DNA of 64,000 bases from Diadophis punctatus similis (taxonomy: Eukaryota > Chordata > Lepidosauria > Squamata > Dipsadidae): positions 243,649,177 through 243,713,176 of the forward strand of contig JALIGW010000002.1 of the NCBI GenBank assembly GCA_023053685.1, in the 5' to 3' direction. Below, in pieces: positions 31,800 to 42,841 of this stretch. The notes under the pieces are model-generated. The model searched no databases and was not told the DNA's origin. It worked only from the letters and a program-made list of their open reading frames with translations. Positions within the stretch are counted from its first letter, which is position 1, and each line of letters opens with the position of its first letter. The position numbers and the translations under genes were made by a program.

Positions 31800-32285
31800 A
31801 GGAAAGAATCTTAGGAAAGAATCCTTCGATCTGACCTAAGTGTAGCTCACAAAATTATCCGCCTCAATGTCCTACCTGTTAACGACTACTTCAGCTTCAA
31901 CCGCAATAATACACGAGCTCATAATAGATACAAACTTAATGTAAACCGCTCCAGACTTGATTGCAAAAAATTCGACTTCAACAACAGAGTTGTCAACGCC
32001 TGGAACACTTTACCTGACTCAATAGTTTCTTCCCCAAACCCCAAAAACTTCAACCTCTTATTATCTAGCATTGACCTCACCCCATTCCTAAGAGGTCAGT
32101 AAGGGGCGTGCATAAGCGCACAATCGTGCCTACCGTTCCTGTCCTATGTACCCATATATTCATACCTCTTCTACTCTTATTCATGCTTGTAATATTATAT
32201 ATATATATATTCAATCATGTTTTACTGTTTGTACTTTGCTTATATTCATTTATGCTTGACAAAATAAACAAATACAAATCAAAGG
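31800..32285 (+). mobile_element. CR1/L2-group LINE 3' end
   Basis: The plus strand reads VAHKIIRLNVLPVNDYFSFN, then NNRVVNAWNTLPDSIVSSP, the LINE C-terminal block, with a stop near 32101. The 3' UTR ends in GACAAAATAAACAAATAC. It is 5'-truncated, and the frame is intact for about 90 codons. Confidence 0.7.
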
Positions 32286-32550
32286 CAAGGCAGGGAATTG
32301 AACTCGCCCTTTGCCCCTAGCGGGAGAAGGCGGGAGGTTTCCTTCCTTCCACCTCCACGGGCTGCTTCAGGGAGACCGGGCGTCGAGCAATGAATGGAAG
32401 GCTTGGCTGACTTCCAGGGCTGGTAGGCAATCCTAGTTTAATGTCGGTCTGTGTCCCTGCGGAAGCCACGTCCCCGATCCATCATCGCAGCCTCTTTGGA
32501 CTCGACAGTCCCTCTCTATCTCACCCGTCTCCCTCTTTGCACGCCTCCCT
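32286..32550 (+). repeat. Unnamed dispersed repeat, copy 1 right part
   Basis: About 240 bp closely matching 37836-38070 (for example TTTAATGTCGGTCTGTGTCC and CCACGTCCCCGATCCATCAT). Together with 30666-30873 it forms one roughly 0.5-kb repeat copy split by a hAT-like element and a LINE end. Confidence 0.6.
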
Positions 32551-33215
32551 ACTACGGAGCCCATCCTCCCCAGCCGTTTCAGCTTTGCCAAGTGCCGGAG
32601 GAGGAATCCCAGCGCCCGGTCCCCCCCCCAAACATCCAGAGAAGCAGGGAGCGGGGATCCCCGGTCGTCTCTTCCCAATCCTTTGGGGGGGGGGCTGAAA
32701 GAGGAAAAGGCTCCCGCCCTCTCTGGACTCCGCCCGTCCGGGAAAGAGGCGGCTCGCCCAGCGCCCTCCGAGGGAGGAACTGCAGCCGATCCCGGGGGAG
32801 GAGAGGAAGGAGGGGCCAGAGCGTCTCACCCCGACTCTCCCAGGTAGAAAAACGGGTGCCGGAAGGGGAGAAGCCTCCGAGGGGCCGATCTAGGAAGCTC
32901 CTCTCGTTTCTCCCCTCCCACGTGTTTGGGAGCTGAGCTGCCGGGGGTTTTGTTGTCCTTTTTCCCCACTTGCGGCATTTTGGGCGGCTGTGCAAATTCC
33001 TGGTGTCCGGCAAGGCTGCTCCTCGTCCCCGCTCCGGGCAGGTGGGGCTCCTGCTCTCCCTCGGGCTGCCAGGAGGGCTTCTCCCCGCCAGGAGGAAGGT
33101 AGCCCCGAGTCCCCCCTCGGTGCCAGGAGGGTCCCGGGTGGATGCGGGGCTGGACGGGGAGCCTCTGGGCAAAGGGAGGGAAAAAAGGGGTTCTTTTAAG
33201 GATCGTGGGGGGGGC
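32551..33215 (+). promoter_or_regulatory. CpG-rich putative promoter/first exon, unit 4
   Basis: Homologous to the CpG-rich block of the other units from about 32700, and very close to them from 32950 to 33175. It retains both donor candidates (CAG|GTGGGG and AAG|GTAGCC). No TATAAAAG is seen upstream, and the copia/AT-rich part of the unit is missing. Diverged AT-rich intron (33216-33528) follows, recognisably related to 1940-2060. Confidence 0.5.
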
Positions 33216-33560
33216 GGTTTGGAGTAATTAAGAACTCCAATTGGGGGAGAGGGTTGCTTTATGGGGGGAAAAGGTTCATATTGCTTGAATTGAGCTCATG
33301 TTCTCCCAATCCAGAAAATATCCGCTAACTTCCTGCTTAATCTAAATATACTGGATTTTATTGTAATGCTTCAACCGTTTTGCTTTCGTTTCTACACGAA
33401 GCTGGGTAGACTTATCTAAAAACATCATTTCCTTTGTTTTTGCTCGGAAGTGGCAGCTCTTTCTTGGTGGCTGTTTTGGAAAGGAAACTAGCAAATGGTA
33501 GATGAATCTTGAGAGAGAAATCAGAACAGAGCTGGAAGGGACTTTGGAGGTCTTCTAGTG

Positions 33561-33962
33561 CAGGGGTCTCCAACCTTGGCAACTTTAAGACTTGTGGACT
33601 TCAAGTCCCAGAATTCTGGAAATTTATTTATTTATTTATTTTGTGAGATTTATATACCGCCTCACAGTGCAAGCACTCTCTAAGCGGTTTATACCAGTAA
33701 GCAATTTATATTTATATTGCCCCCAACAATCTGGGTCTTCATTTTACCTACCTCGGAAGGATGGAAGGCTGAGTCAACCTTGAGCCGGTGAGATTTGAAC
33801 CGCTGACCTGCGGATCACAGTCAGCTAAAGTGGCCTGCAGTACTGCCTCTAACTGCTGCGCCACCTCAGCTCTTATAATTGAAGTCCACAAGTCTTAAAG
33901 CTGGCTGAGGAATTCTGGGAGTTGAAGTCCACAAGTCTTAAAGTTGCCAAGGTTGACCACTG
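33561..33962. mobile_element. hAT-like MITE containing a nested SINE
   Basis: Ends CAGGGGTCTCCAACC and GGTTGACCACTG with a perfect 8-bp target duplication TTCTAGTG (33553-33560 and 33963-33970). The arms read AACTTTAAGACTTGTGGACT and its complement. The centre was later invaded by a SINE. Confidence 0.88.
33619..33873 (-). mobile_element. tRNA-derived squamate SINE (reverse)
   Basis: Minus strand starts GAGCTGAGGTGGCGCAGCAG, with a B-box-like GCGGTTCAAATCTCACC, and shares its body with the SINE at 27347. It ends in a (TTTA)n tail at 33619-33640 on the plus strand. Nested in a hAT-like MITE, which is itself nested in a CR1. Confidence 0.85.
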
Positions 33963-34001
33963 TTCTAGTGCAGGCCCCTCCTCAAGCAGGAGATTTTATG
34001 C

Positions 34002-34640
34002 ATAAACTTCCCAAGGAGCTGCTGATACAGTTCTACAGAGGAATTATTGAGTCTGTCATCTGCACCTCTATAACTGTCTGGTTCAGTTCTGCAACCCAAC
34101 AAGACAGACACAGACTTCAGAGGATAATCAGAACTGCAGAAAAAACAATTACTGCCAACCTGCCTTCCATTGAGGACCTGTACACTGCACGAGTCAAAAA
34201 GAGGGCCGTTAAAATATTTACGGACCCCTTGCATCCTGGACATAAATTGTTTCAACTCCTACCCTCAAAACGGCGCTATAGAGCACTGCACACCAAGACA
34301 ACTAGACACAAGAACAGTTTTCCCCCGAACGCCATCACTCTGCTAAACCAATAATTCCCTCACCACTGTCAAACTATTCACTAAGGCTGCATTACCATTA
34401 CTATTAGTCTTCTCATCGTTCCTATCACCCTTCTTGTCCCACTTATATATGACTGTAACTTGTTGCTTGTATCCTTACGATTTATATTAATATTGATTGT
34501 TTCCTGATTGCTTATTTGTACCCTATGATAATCATTAAGTGTTGTACCTCATGATTCTTGACAAATGTATCTTTTATGTACACTGAGAGCATATGCACCA
34601 AAGACAAATTCCTTGTGTGTCCAATCACACTTGGCCAATA
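34002..34640 (+). mobile_element. CR1/L3-type LINE 3' part (snake1-like)
   Basis: The plus strand encodes LLIQFYRGIIESVICTSITV, then LQRIIRTAEKTI, then HPGHKLFQLLPSKRRYRALH, ending NSFPPNAITLLNQ-stop at 34354; this is the C-terminal part of a LINE RT. The 3' UTR ends CACTTGGCCAATAAAGAATTC, directly followed by (ATTCT)n. This LINE-plus-microsatellite junction is a known snake genome hallmark. Confidence 0.8.
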
Positions 34641-35157
34641 AAGAATTCTATTCTATTCTATTCTATTCTATTCTATTCTATTCTATTCTATTCTATTCTA
34701 TTCTATTCTATTCTATTCTTCTATTCTATATAACATAAATGTATCTTTTCTTTTATGTACACTGAGAGCATATGCACCAAAGACAAATTCCTTGTGTGTC
34801 CAATCACACTTGGCCAATAAAGAATTCTATTCTATTCTATTCTATTCTATTCTATTCTATATAACATAAATGTATCTTTTCTTTTATGTACACTGAGAGC
34901 ATATGCACCAAAGACAAATTCCTTGTGTGTCCAATCACACTTGGCCAATAAAGAATTCTATTCTATTCTATTCTATTCTATTCTATATAACATAAATGTA
35001 TCTTTTCTTTTATGTACACTGAGAGCATATGCACCAAAGACAAATTCCTTGTGTGTCCAATCACACTTGGCCAATAAAGAATTCTCTTCTCTTCTCTTCT
35101 CTTCTCTTCTCTTCTCTTCTCTTCTATTCTATTCTTCTATTCTATTCTATATAACAT
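34563..35157 (+). repeat. Four tandem copies of LINE 3' end plus (ATTCT)n array
   Basis: A unit of about 110 bp of LINE 3' end (TGTACACTGAGAGCATATGC to CCAATAAAGAATTC) followed by an ATTCT array occurs four times in a row. The last array has turned into TTCTC repeats with ATTCT at its end. The arrangement suggests unequal exchange or slippage using the microsatellite. Confidence 0.85.
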
Positions 35158-35480
35158 AAACCCATGTCTTAATTTGCACCTTTTATACTTTAATTACCTG
35201 CCTGTTTTCCCCTTTGTGTCATATCACTCCCCTCCCTCTTTCTCCCTCTCTTCTCTCTACCTTCTTTCTCCTTCTCTCCCACTTTCCTACTTCCCTCCTC
35301 TCCCCTTCTTCCCTTCCTTCTCTACTTCCTTTTCTCCCTCTTAACCTTTCCCTGAGGGTATCTATTCACAATCCATCTTATAGTTAACCCAGATTAACAA
35401 TGATCTTATTCCAGGCCCTTCAGCTCTTTAATATACATGATAGTACAGGTAAATAGGCCTTTATTAAAAAATCAAAGGTG
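35158..35480. other. Unassigned C/T-rich spacer
   Basis: Irregular CT-rich sequence (35220-35350) and AT-rich flanks. No gene or named repeat is recognised. Confidence 0.4.
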
Positions 35481-36235
35481 TATATTGATTTTTTTTCTTC
35501 TCACAAAATCCACCCAGCCCCCCCCCTCCTTTCACTGCTAAAGTTTGCATAGAGACCTCTACTCAGGAGGCAGAAAGAAAAAAAGAACTTTTCTCCAAAG
35601 GGGTGGGGGCTGGGGAGAACCCACCGCTTGCCTTTCAAATTTTGCTGCTTCGCTGCTTCCTGTTTGCCGGCACGTCTCCGGGTAATTTTTATTTTGTTGG
35701 GGTGCCCAGTGGGTTCCATGTCCAGTTGCCCTTGGCGAGTTCTTCGCCCACCTGGCCACACCCAGCCACACCCACGTGGTTGCATCCACCTGACCATGCC
35801 CACCCAGCCACCCCGAGTCAGCTCTGCATAGAGCAGGCTGCACTTAACCCTTCGCGTCCACCTGGCCACACCCACCTGCCGGCACTCTGATGGCCACGCC
35901 TACAGAGTCACGCCCCCCCGTCTGCAGTGAGTCGCCCAATTTCCCTTCCTGAAGCAGAGGCAGCCCCTTGGAGGTGGAAAGAAGGAAACCTCCCACCTTC
36001 TCCCACTAGGTGCAAAGGGCGAGTTAAATTTTTTGCCTTTCTTGCCTTTGATTCCTTCCTCAGGAGCTCCGTCTCGACTCAGGGGCTCCTCTTCCCCATG
36101 TGAAAATGGCGACATCAGGGTGGGTGGGCGGAGCCTCGTGCTGCCGCCGCTACCGGTTCTCTGAACCACCGGAGGCCGCCGCTACCGGTACGCTCAAACC
36201 GGGGCGTACCGGTAGGATTTCACCACTGGAATGGG
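35481..36235. repeat. Mosaic of dispersed repeats
   Basis: Contains repeated GCCACACCCAC/CCACCTGGCCAC words, an inverted partial copy of the unnamed dispersed repeat (35970-36095), and the right end of a hAT-like MITE (CCGGTAGGATTTCACCACTG near 36210). Boundaries are uncertain. No coding content. Confidence 0.45.
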
Positions 36236-36984
36236 GAGAAGGAGCAGGAGTTGCCCCTCCCAGGGCTTTGTGGTGTGTTAGTGAGGGAAATACAAGTGTG
36301 TTGTATGGTTTTATAACCCAAGGAACTGGAGGAAATAACTTTGTCTTACCTCCTATATCAGTTGGAATTTTTTTCTTTGTAGTGCCTATGGTTCTTGACC
36401 TACCTTGTTATAGGAAATATGGGATAGGTGTGAAATTTCAGGCCCTCTAATTTGGTTTGTCTCCAGCACTTAGTCCCTCTGTTTTTATTTCTTTGGAGGG
36501 CCGTCTCCAGTTTTCTGCTTCTGTGTGTGAAATGTTTAAAAGTGAGGAACGCAGATCTCCTGCCCCATAAAAGCCCCTCTGAGAGCACCCAACTCCCAGC
36601 ACTGACAGGGCAAAGCATTAGAATAGTTTTCATTGGCATTTGATGATTCAATGGTCCAGATACCTTGATGACAATGGCTACCTGTGAGAGGCCCGCTATT
36701 ATTCTAAGCCAGAGAGGACGAGAAAAGGTTTTGTTCTGAGATCTACCTCTAGATATTCAAAAGGCTAAGTGCAGTTGATTCTTCCATTAGATTTTGGTGC
36801 TGTGACTAGCGGGAGCAATGGAAGGCCAGAATTCACACCAGAAAAGGATCAAGGTTCCTCAAAGGGGATTAAGCACAGAGCTGAAGACACAGTGGAGGGG
36901 ACATCCCGCTTAGTTAACTGAAACTCACTTAACAACGCTCTTGCATAGCAACCAAAATGTTGGACTCAATTGTGGTCATAAGTT
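36236..36984. other. Unassigned intronic sequence, unit 4
   Basis: No domain-bearing frame. The end (36905-36984) resembles 3370-3429 of unit 1 and leads into a short CTTT array. Confidence 0.4.
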
Positions 36985-37038
36985 CGTTCTTTCTTTCTTT
37001 CTCTCTTTCTTTTTTTCTTTCTTTCTTTCTTTCTTTCG
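36985..37038. repeat. (CTTT)n microsatellite, unit 4
   Basis: Short CTTT array at the position of the long CT-rich tract in the other units. Confidence 0.85.
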
Positions 37039-37330
37039 GAATTTGGGGAAAATTCTCTACAACTGGAAAAACTCCATTGCTCCATCCACTTGCTGTTTTC
37101 ACTTCCCAGCAGGGCTGTGGAGTCGGTAGATAAATGTTCCGACTCCGACTCCTCAGTTTTTTGTACTTCCAACTCTGACTCCAGGTACCCAAAATTTCCT
37201 CCGACTCCTCGACTGCACAGCACTGCTTCCCAGTTCTCCATTTTAGCTCAAAGAGGAGCCCCTGAGTGGAGACTGCGCTCCTTAGGAAAAAATCAAAGAC
37301 AAGGCAGGGAATTTAACTCGCCCTTTGTTA
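37039..37330 (+). repeat. Unnamed dispersed repeat, copy 2 left part
   Basis: Matches 30780-30873 and the start of 32281 on, with a hAT-like MITE inserted at 37110. Confidence 0.55.
37110..37225. mobile_element. Short hAT-like MITE
   Basis: 116 bp beginning CAGGGCTGTGGAGTCGG and ending CACAGCACTG, with a perfect 8-bp target duplication CTTCCCAG (37102-37109 and 37226-37233). The uninterrupted sequence is seen in the sister repeat at about 30820-30835. Confidence 0.88.
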
Positions 37331-37369
37331 AAGTGAGAATAAATCTCACAGAGGCGACAATTATTATAT

Positions 37370-37473
<104 letters not shown>

Positions 37474-37540
37474 TTGAACGTTCTTATATGCCACCCCACT
37501 CCCTTGGGACTCAGGGGTGGCATACAACACATAGAAGAAC

Positions 37541-37835
37541 AATTCATTGTTCTTTCTCCCGGAATTCAGACATTTAGAAATAAAGCCGAAGTTTAAAAGT
37601 CTAATTGAAAATATTTATTTCAGTACAAAAACAATAAATTCTGATTGTTTACATCTCTGCTATAAAATGCAACCTTCTCAGTCGAAAGCCAAGTCAAGAA
37701 GGGAAGAATGGAGATTTAGGAATGCACACATGCGTACAAGAAAATCATATCACGTGCTGTGGAATGTACCATTATATTAAATAGGGATGCAGCTCCCTGC
37801 ATATACATACAACTGACAATAATCACACCGCGACA
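37541..37835. other. Unassigned AT-rich spacer
   Basis: No gene, domain or named repeat recognised. Confidence 0.4.
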
Positions 37836-38070
37836 CCCTTTGCCCCTAGTGGGAGATGGAGGGAGGTTTCCTTCCTTCCACCTCCACCGGGCTGCTTCAG
37901 GGAGACCGGTCGGGCTTGGCTGACTTCCAGGGCTGAAAAAAGGCAGTCTTAGTTTAATGTCGGTCTGTGTCCCTGCGGGAGCCACGTCCCCGATCCATCA
38001 TCTCAACCTCTTTGGACTCGATAGTCCCCCTCTATCTCACCCGTCTCTCTCTTTCCCGGCCTCCCTTATA
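37836..38070 (+). repeat. Unnamed dispersed repeat, copy 2 right part
   Basis: Direct repeat of 32310-32550. The following intron (38071-38442) is unit 4-specific until about 38360, where homology to the other acceptor regions begins. Confidence 0.6.
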
Positions 38071-38611
38071 CAATTAGATCTACCTGGCACTTACAAATCT
38101 TATGGGGTGGAGTCTTTGCAGTTTCTCTCACATCCTGTAGCAACATCCCCCCCCCCCCATCAAAAGGAAAAGGCAGGGATCATCCCCAGTTCAGGCAGGT
38201 AAATAGGGAGCAACAGGGACTCTGTCAGCCATATCTCTCATCCTGCTATAAAAAGGGGAAGGGGAGGTCAGCTCCACAGGAGGCATTCCAGCATTGCTTT
38301 GATTCTGTGGGGAGGGAATAAAGTCATTGGAGGCTGCTCCTGGGGACATATAAGGGTCTTCCAGCTATTGTTTGGGCTCTTTGGAGAGCCTAAGAAAATA
38401 AATCTTCCTCTCTCCTTCACTTCTTTTATCTTCTTCCTGCAGGTGCCACCAGGAAAACCTTTGGAGAAAGTTCTGCTTGCAGGATCCAATCTGGGTCAGT
38501 CATTGGGACCAGAGGTTTCGTCTTCTGAGCTTTCGGACTCGTGCTGGAGCCCATCCTCCTGCCCATCTTCCAACCTTTTGGCCAAAGTTCTGCTTGTTAG
38601 AGTTTCCTCGG

Positions 38612-40678
38612 ATGGAAAGCCCTGGAAGTGAGCAGCCCCTGGAAACTATGCAGAGGGGGGAAGACTTTGGCCAAAGGTCCCCTCAGAGGAATCAGGGGAG
38701 ACACTCAAAATGCTCCGAGTGTGGGAAATCCTTTGCTCACCGGTCCCTCCTTTTGATCCACCGGAGGCTGCATACGGAGAATGGATCCCACCTGTGTTTT
38801 CTTTGTGGGATCTCCTTTCCTGGAATGTGGAGCTTTGCCAAACATCTCCGGAACCACCCTGGACTGAATCCTTACAAATGCGGAGAGTGCGGGGAGCGTT
38901 TTGCTAAAGGCTCGGACCTTGGAGCCCATCAGAGAATCCACCAGGGAAAGAGATCTCAGGAATCCTGGAAGTGCTGGGGAAGATTTCCTGAGAGACGGCG
39001 TCTTTCTAGGCCTCAGAACAGCCCGACTGAAGAGAAGCCCTGCAAGTGTGTGCAATGTGGGCTGTGCTTTTCTCAAACCTCGCAGCTGCTTAAACATCAG
39101 CAAATGCACACCAGAGAGAAACCTTATCAATGTCTGGAATGTGGGAAATCTTTCCGTTATAAACAATTGTTTAGAAAACATGAGAAAATTCACACAGGGC
39201 AAAATCCTTATAAATGCTTTGAGTGTGGAAAATATTTCACTCGGAGCTCATCTCTTTGCAAACATAATAAAACACACACAAAGGAGGAAAGGAAAATGTG
39301 TCTAGAATGTGGGAAATGTTTTTCCAAGAAATCATCCCTGCTGGAACATCAGAGAATTCACACTGGGGAAAGACCCCACAAATGCCCAGAATGTGGGAGG
39401 TGTTTTGCCATAAAGTCAAACCTAATTCGACATCAGAAACTTCACACTGGGGAAAGACCCTATCAAGGCCCAGAATGTGAGCGAAGATTTGTGGATTCTT
39501 CTGAACTTCGGAGACACCAAAGGACACACAGGGGAGAAAAACACACTGAAGAGAGACCCTATGAGTGCCCAGAATGTGGGAAATGTTATAGTAAAAAGTC
39601 ACAGCTAATTCAACATCAGAGAATTCACACTGGAGAACGACCCCATGGATGTCCGGAATGTGAGAAACGATTTGTGACTTCTGCCACACTTCGGAGACAC
39701 CAAAGGACACACGGGGGAGAAAAACTATATAAATGTAATGATTGTGATAAATGTTTTTCTTTAAAAGAATATCTTTTTCGACATCAGAGTATCCACACAG
39801 GGGAGAAGCCCTATATGTGCATCGAGTGTGGAACATTTTTCCGTACAATACAAATCCTCAGAAAGCATGAGAATGTTCACAGAGGGGAAAAAAAGTTCAA
39901 ATGTTTAGATTGTGGGAGAACATTTGCTTATTTATCATCCCTTAGAATTCACTGCCAAACCCACACGGGTGAGAAATGCCATAAATGCTCAGTGTGTGAG
40001 AAATCTTTTACCCAGAAAAATACACTTTTGAGGCATCAGAGAAGCCACTTAGAGAAGCAATATAAATGTCCGGGGTGTGAGAAATCTTTTCATTCCAAAT
40101 ATTATCTTAGAAAACATGAGAGAATTCACAAAGGAGAAAAACCTTTCAAGCGAGTGCGTGTGGAGAAAAAGGAAAAGTGCCCAGAATGTGGGAGATGTTT
40201 TGGCAGAAAGTCACAACTAATTGAACATCAGAGAATTCACACTGGGGAAAAACCCTATCAGTGCCCAGAATGTGGGAGTTGTTTTGCCAGAAAGTCACAA
40301 CTAATTCAACATCAGAGACTTCACACCGGAGAAAACCCCCATCAGTGCCCAGAATGTGGGAGATGTTTTGGCTACAAGACACACCTAATTCGACATCAGA
40401 AACTTCACACTGGGGACAGACCCTATCAATGCCCAGAATGTGAGAAAACATTTGTGGAGTCTGCTGAACTTCGGAGACATCAGAAGGGGCACACAGGAGA
40501 GAGGCCCTATAAATGTGGGGATTGTGGGAAAAGTTTTCTCACAGCAACACTGCTTCGGGTTCATCAGAGAATCCACACGGGGGAGAAGCCATACCTATGT
40601 GTGGAGTGTGGAAAATGTTTTTCCCAAAAACAACACCTTGGAAGGCATGAAATGGTCCATACACGAGTGAAGCCATAG
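38612..40678 (+). CDS. C2H2 zinc-finger protein, 22 fingers (copy 4, divergent)
   Basis: 688 aa from MESPGSEQ, the start homologous to the other copies. The exon starts at 38443. Here the upstream in-frame TAA is changed to TTA, so an upstream ATG at 38477 could add 45 residues (733 aa); I prefer the conserved start. It has 22 fingers: the block corresponding to fingers 8-12 of the other copies is replaced by four different ones, including FAIKSNLIRH, CYSKKSQLIQH and FVTSATLRRH helices. Finger 9 has lost its first zinc Cys (YQGPEC), so it probably does not fold. Fingers 13-16 also carry contact or structural changes (FSLKEYLFRH, TIQILRKH, AYLSSLRIH). The C-terminal part matches copy 3. Predicted nuclear DNA-binding protein with specificity distinct from its sisters. 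TAG stop as elsewhere. Confidence 0.9.
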   Translation: MESPGSEQPLETMQRGEDFGQRSPQRNQGRHSKCSECGKSFAHRSLLLIHRRLHTENGSHLCFLCGISFPGMWSFAKHLRNHPGLNPYKCGECGERFAKGSDLGAHQRIHQGKRSQESWKCWGRFPERRRLSRPQNSPTEEKPCKCVQCGLCFSQTSQLLKHQQMHTREKPYQCLECGKSFRYKQLFRKHEKIHTGQNPYKCFECGKYFTRSSSLCKHNKTHTKEERKMCLECGKCFSKKSSLLEHQRIHTGERPHKCPECGRCFAIKSNLIRHQKLHTGERPYQGPECERRFVDSSELRRHQRTHRGEKHTEERPYECPECGKCYSKKSQLIQHQRIHTGERPHGCPECEKRFVTSATLRRHQRTHGGEKLYKCNDCDKCFSLKEYLFRHQSIHTGEKPYMCIECGTFFRTIQILRKHENVHRGEKKFKCLDCGRTFAYLSSLRIHCQTHTGEKCHKCSVCEKSFTQKNTLLRHQRSHLEKQYKCPGCEKSFHSKYYLRKHERIHKGEKPFKRVRVEKKEKCPECGRCFGRKSQLIEHQRIHTGEKPYQCPECGSCFARKSQLIQHQRLHTGENPHQCPECGRCFGYKTHLIRHQKLHTGDRPYQCPECEKTFVESAELRRHQKGHTGERPYKCGDCGKSFLTATLLRVHQRIHTGEKPYLCVECGKCFSQKQHLGRHEMVHTRVKP

Positions 40679-42089
40679 AGATGCATAGAGTGAGGTAATG
40701 TTTTGCTCAAAAGCGAGACGTCAGAAAAATCTGATGTGAGAAAAGTGGAAAAAGCCCTAATAGGCCCTGATGGTAGAACAGTTTTTCATAGTTGTTCCAC
40801 CCTTAGAAGTCATATAAGAGTTCATAAAGGGTGGTGGGGATTGCGCAGAAATGGATAAACTGACACTAAAGATTAAAGAGAAAGAAGATACAGAATATTT
40901 TCAAATATGGGATTTCTTTTATAACTGGTTGGATAATAGAAGTAGAAATTAGGTGCTGGGAAAAGGTATTATCATCATCATCATCAATATTGTTGTTATA
41001 TGTTATATTGTTATGTAAGCAATTGACCCAGACATTACACTGTTCACAAAGGACATAAGTATGTTAATTGAAAATGTAGAAATAAATTATACATATTCTA
41101 AAAATGTAGAAGAAAAGTCTCTGGTTCAACTGTAAATTCAGGAAAATCTGTTCAGGCTCCTACAGTAAAGGACCTCCTGGAAATTGTCTTCTCTTTTCAT
41201 TGCAACTAAATGACAGGGGGGCTCCATGTCCCCCCCCCCATCTCTTCCCCCTCCCTAAAGTCTCCCATTCGGAACAGAAGAGCTGACATGAGGCATGTTT
41301 TTTTATGATACAATAAAGGTAATGTAGCCTTTTAAAAAACCATGTTTGAAGTGCCTTATGGAAGGAATACAAAACGTCTTTGTGAGTCTCGGCACAGAAC
41401 ACGGAGAATAAAGGTGAAGGCGAGAGATCACCTGCAGAGCCATTTACTCTTTCATAATTTTCATACTCGGAGCCAAGAAAGATTTAAAAGGTAAAATGAC
41501 ATTTGTAATTGAACAACAGATCGTCGGAGAGAAATTGAAACTAAACTATGTGCAAATGATGGACGTGTCATTTACTTGCCTATCCATCATAATCTCGGTA
41601 GTCTTCTTCAAAATTAGTGTTCAAAGACTGCCACATTCTTCCTATCCTCTTTGTTTTGTCCAACTTTCTCTTCCGTACGACGTCACAGTGAATATCATGG
41701 CTCCCATCATTCTCATCTGAAGATTCTGTCAATCTAGCCTTTATATCAATAAAGTAACAATTCTAGAACTCTTCTGGGTTTTCTTTCCTGATTCAGTCTC
41801 TCTTGAAGAACTGATATCCGTCTTGACCCCAATATCATTTTTCTTTCCAAAAGAGGCAAGGCAAAGTCACATTAAATTTAGGTCCTACCCCTGGGGTTTC
41901 TTTGCAACCCTCCAAGCGTTTCAAACCGTTTATTCGTGAACTCATTTAAACATTCCAGATTGGGTTAAAGTTCATCTTCGGGGTTTTCTACATTTTGTAT
42001 CATGATACAAAAAAGATGTTGAGACTAGTAAGGGTGCGGGGAAGAACAACAAATGTAAGTAGGGGACTGGAGGCAACAGCATAAAAGGA
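40679..42089 (+). other. Relic fingers and 3' flank of ZNF copy 4
   Basis: Relic finger frame to about 40835 with the TGA-for-Cys change, then AT-rich flank, then the roughly 300-bp tail shared with unit 3 carrying AATAAA at 41748-41753. A 3'-UTR role is inferred. Confidence 0.45.
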
Positions 42090-42259
42090 AAGGTTGTTGA
42101 TTATGTCTAGTCGAAGGAAGAGAAGAACTAGGAGTGACAAGATGTGACTAGGAGTGACAGAATGGCAGACTTCCAATATTTGAGAACTGTCACAAAGAGG
42201 GGGGCGACCTACTTTCCAAAGCACCTGGAGGCTGAAGAAGCAGCAATGGCTGGAAACTG
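42090..42259 (+). mobile_element. CR1 LINE C-terminal scrap, unit 4
   Basis: Same CR1 piece, ending at the GGAAACTG junction with the RTE-like LINE. Confidence 0.55.
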
Positions 42260-42841
42260 TTTGCCTTCAATCTTTCCCCGGAGGATTAAATGGAGTATGC
42301 AGTGTTTTTCTGGGTGTCGCATCACATGTCTGAAATATTCTAACTTTAATTTTTTTAATTGTTTCGATGATTTCCCTTGGCTTTCCCAGGCGGCTTATCA
42401 CCTTCTCATTTCTGATTTTGTCAGTCCAGTTTATATGTAACAGCCGCCTATAAATCCACATTTCAAATGCTTCTAGTCTCTTCAGGTGGCTTTCTGTCAG
42501 AGACCAACTCTCTACTCCATAGAGCAGGATAGAAAAAATATAACATCTGACAAGCCTGATTTTCAATTTTTGGCTTATGTCATGACTGCAGAAGATCTTT
42601 TTCATTTTGAAGAATGCTGGTCGAGCTTTCTCTATCCTTGTCTTTACTTCGGTGGTCATCTCCCAACTTTCATGTAAATTAAAACCGAAGTGTGATCCTT
42701 TCAACTTTTTCTAATGGTATTCCTTCTTAATTTATAAATTATAAATAAATTAACGGGTTATTTGCTGACGAACATGATCTTGGTTTTTGTGGTGTTAAGG
42801 TTCAAGCCATATTTTTCAGATACTTCTGAGACTCTGTTGAT
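42260..42841 (-). mobile_element. RTE-like LINE fragment, unit 4 (internally deleted)
   Basis: Contains the C-terminal region and the VSEVSEKYGLNLNTTKTKI block, but the YADD and upstream part are gone. The fragment is joined at about 42841 directly to L2-like sequence. Confidence 0.7.

Larger units (their letters stand above)
33529..34001 (-). mobile_element. CR1 LINE 3' end split by a hAT-like insertion
   Basis: GGAAGGGACTTTGGAGGTCT at 33535 and CTCCTCAAGCAGGAGATTTT near 33978 are halves of the CR1 3' end on the minus strand, corresponding to the intronic CR1 of other units, separated by the element at 33561-33962. Confidence 0.65.

Noticed and set aside
34563..35157. CRISPR-like alternation of repeat and spacer
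   Set aside because: The sequence is eukaryotic; the repeats are LINE ends and the spacers are microsatellite.
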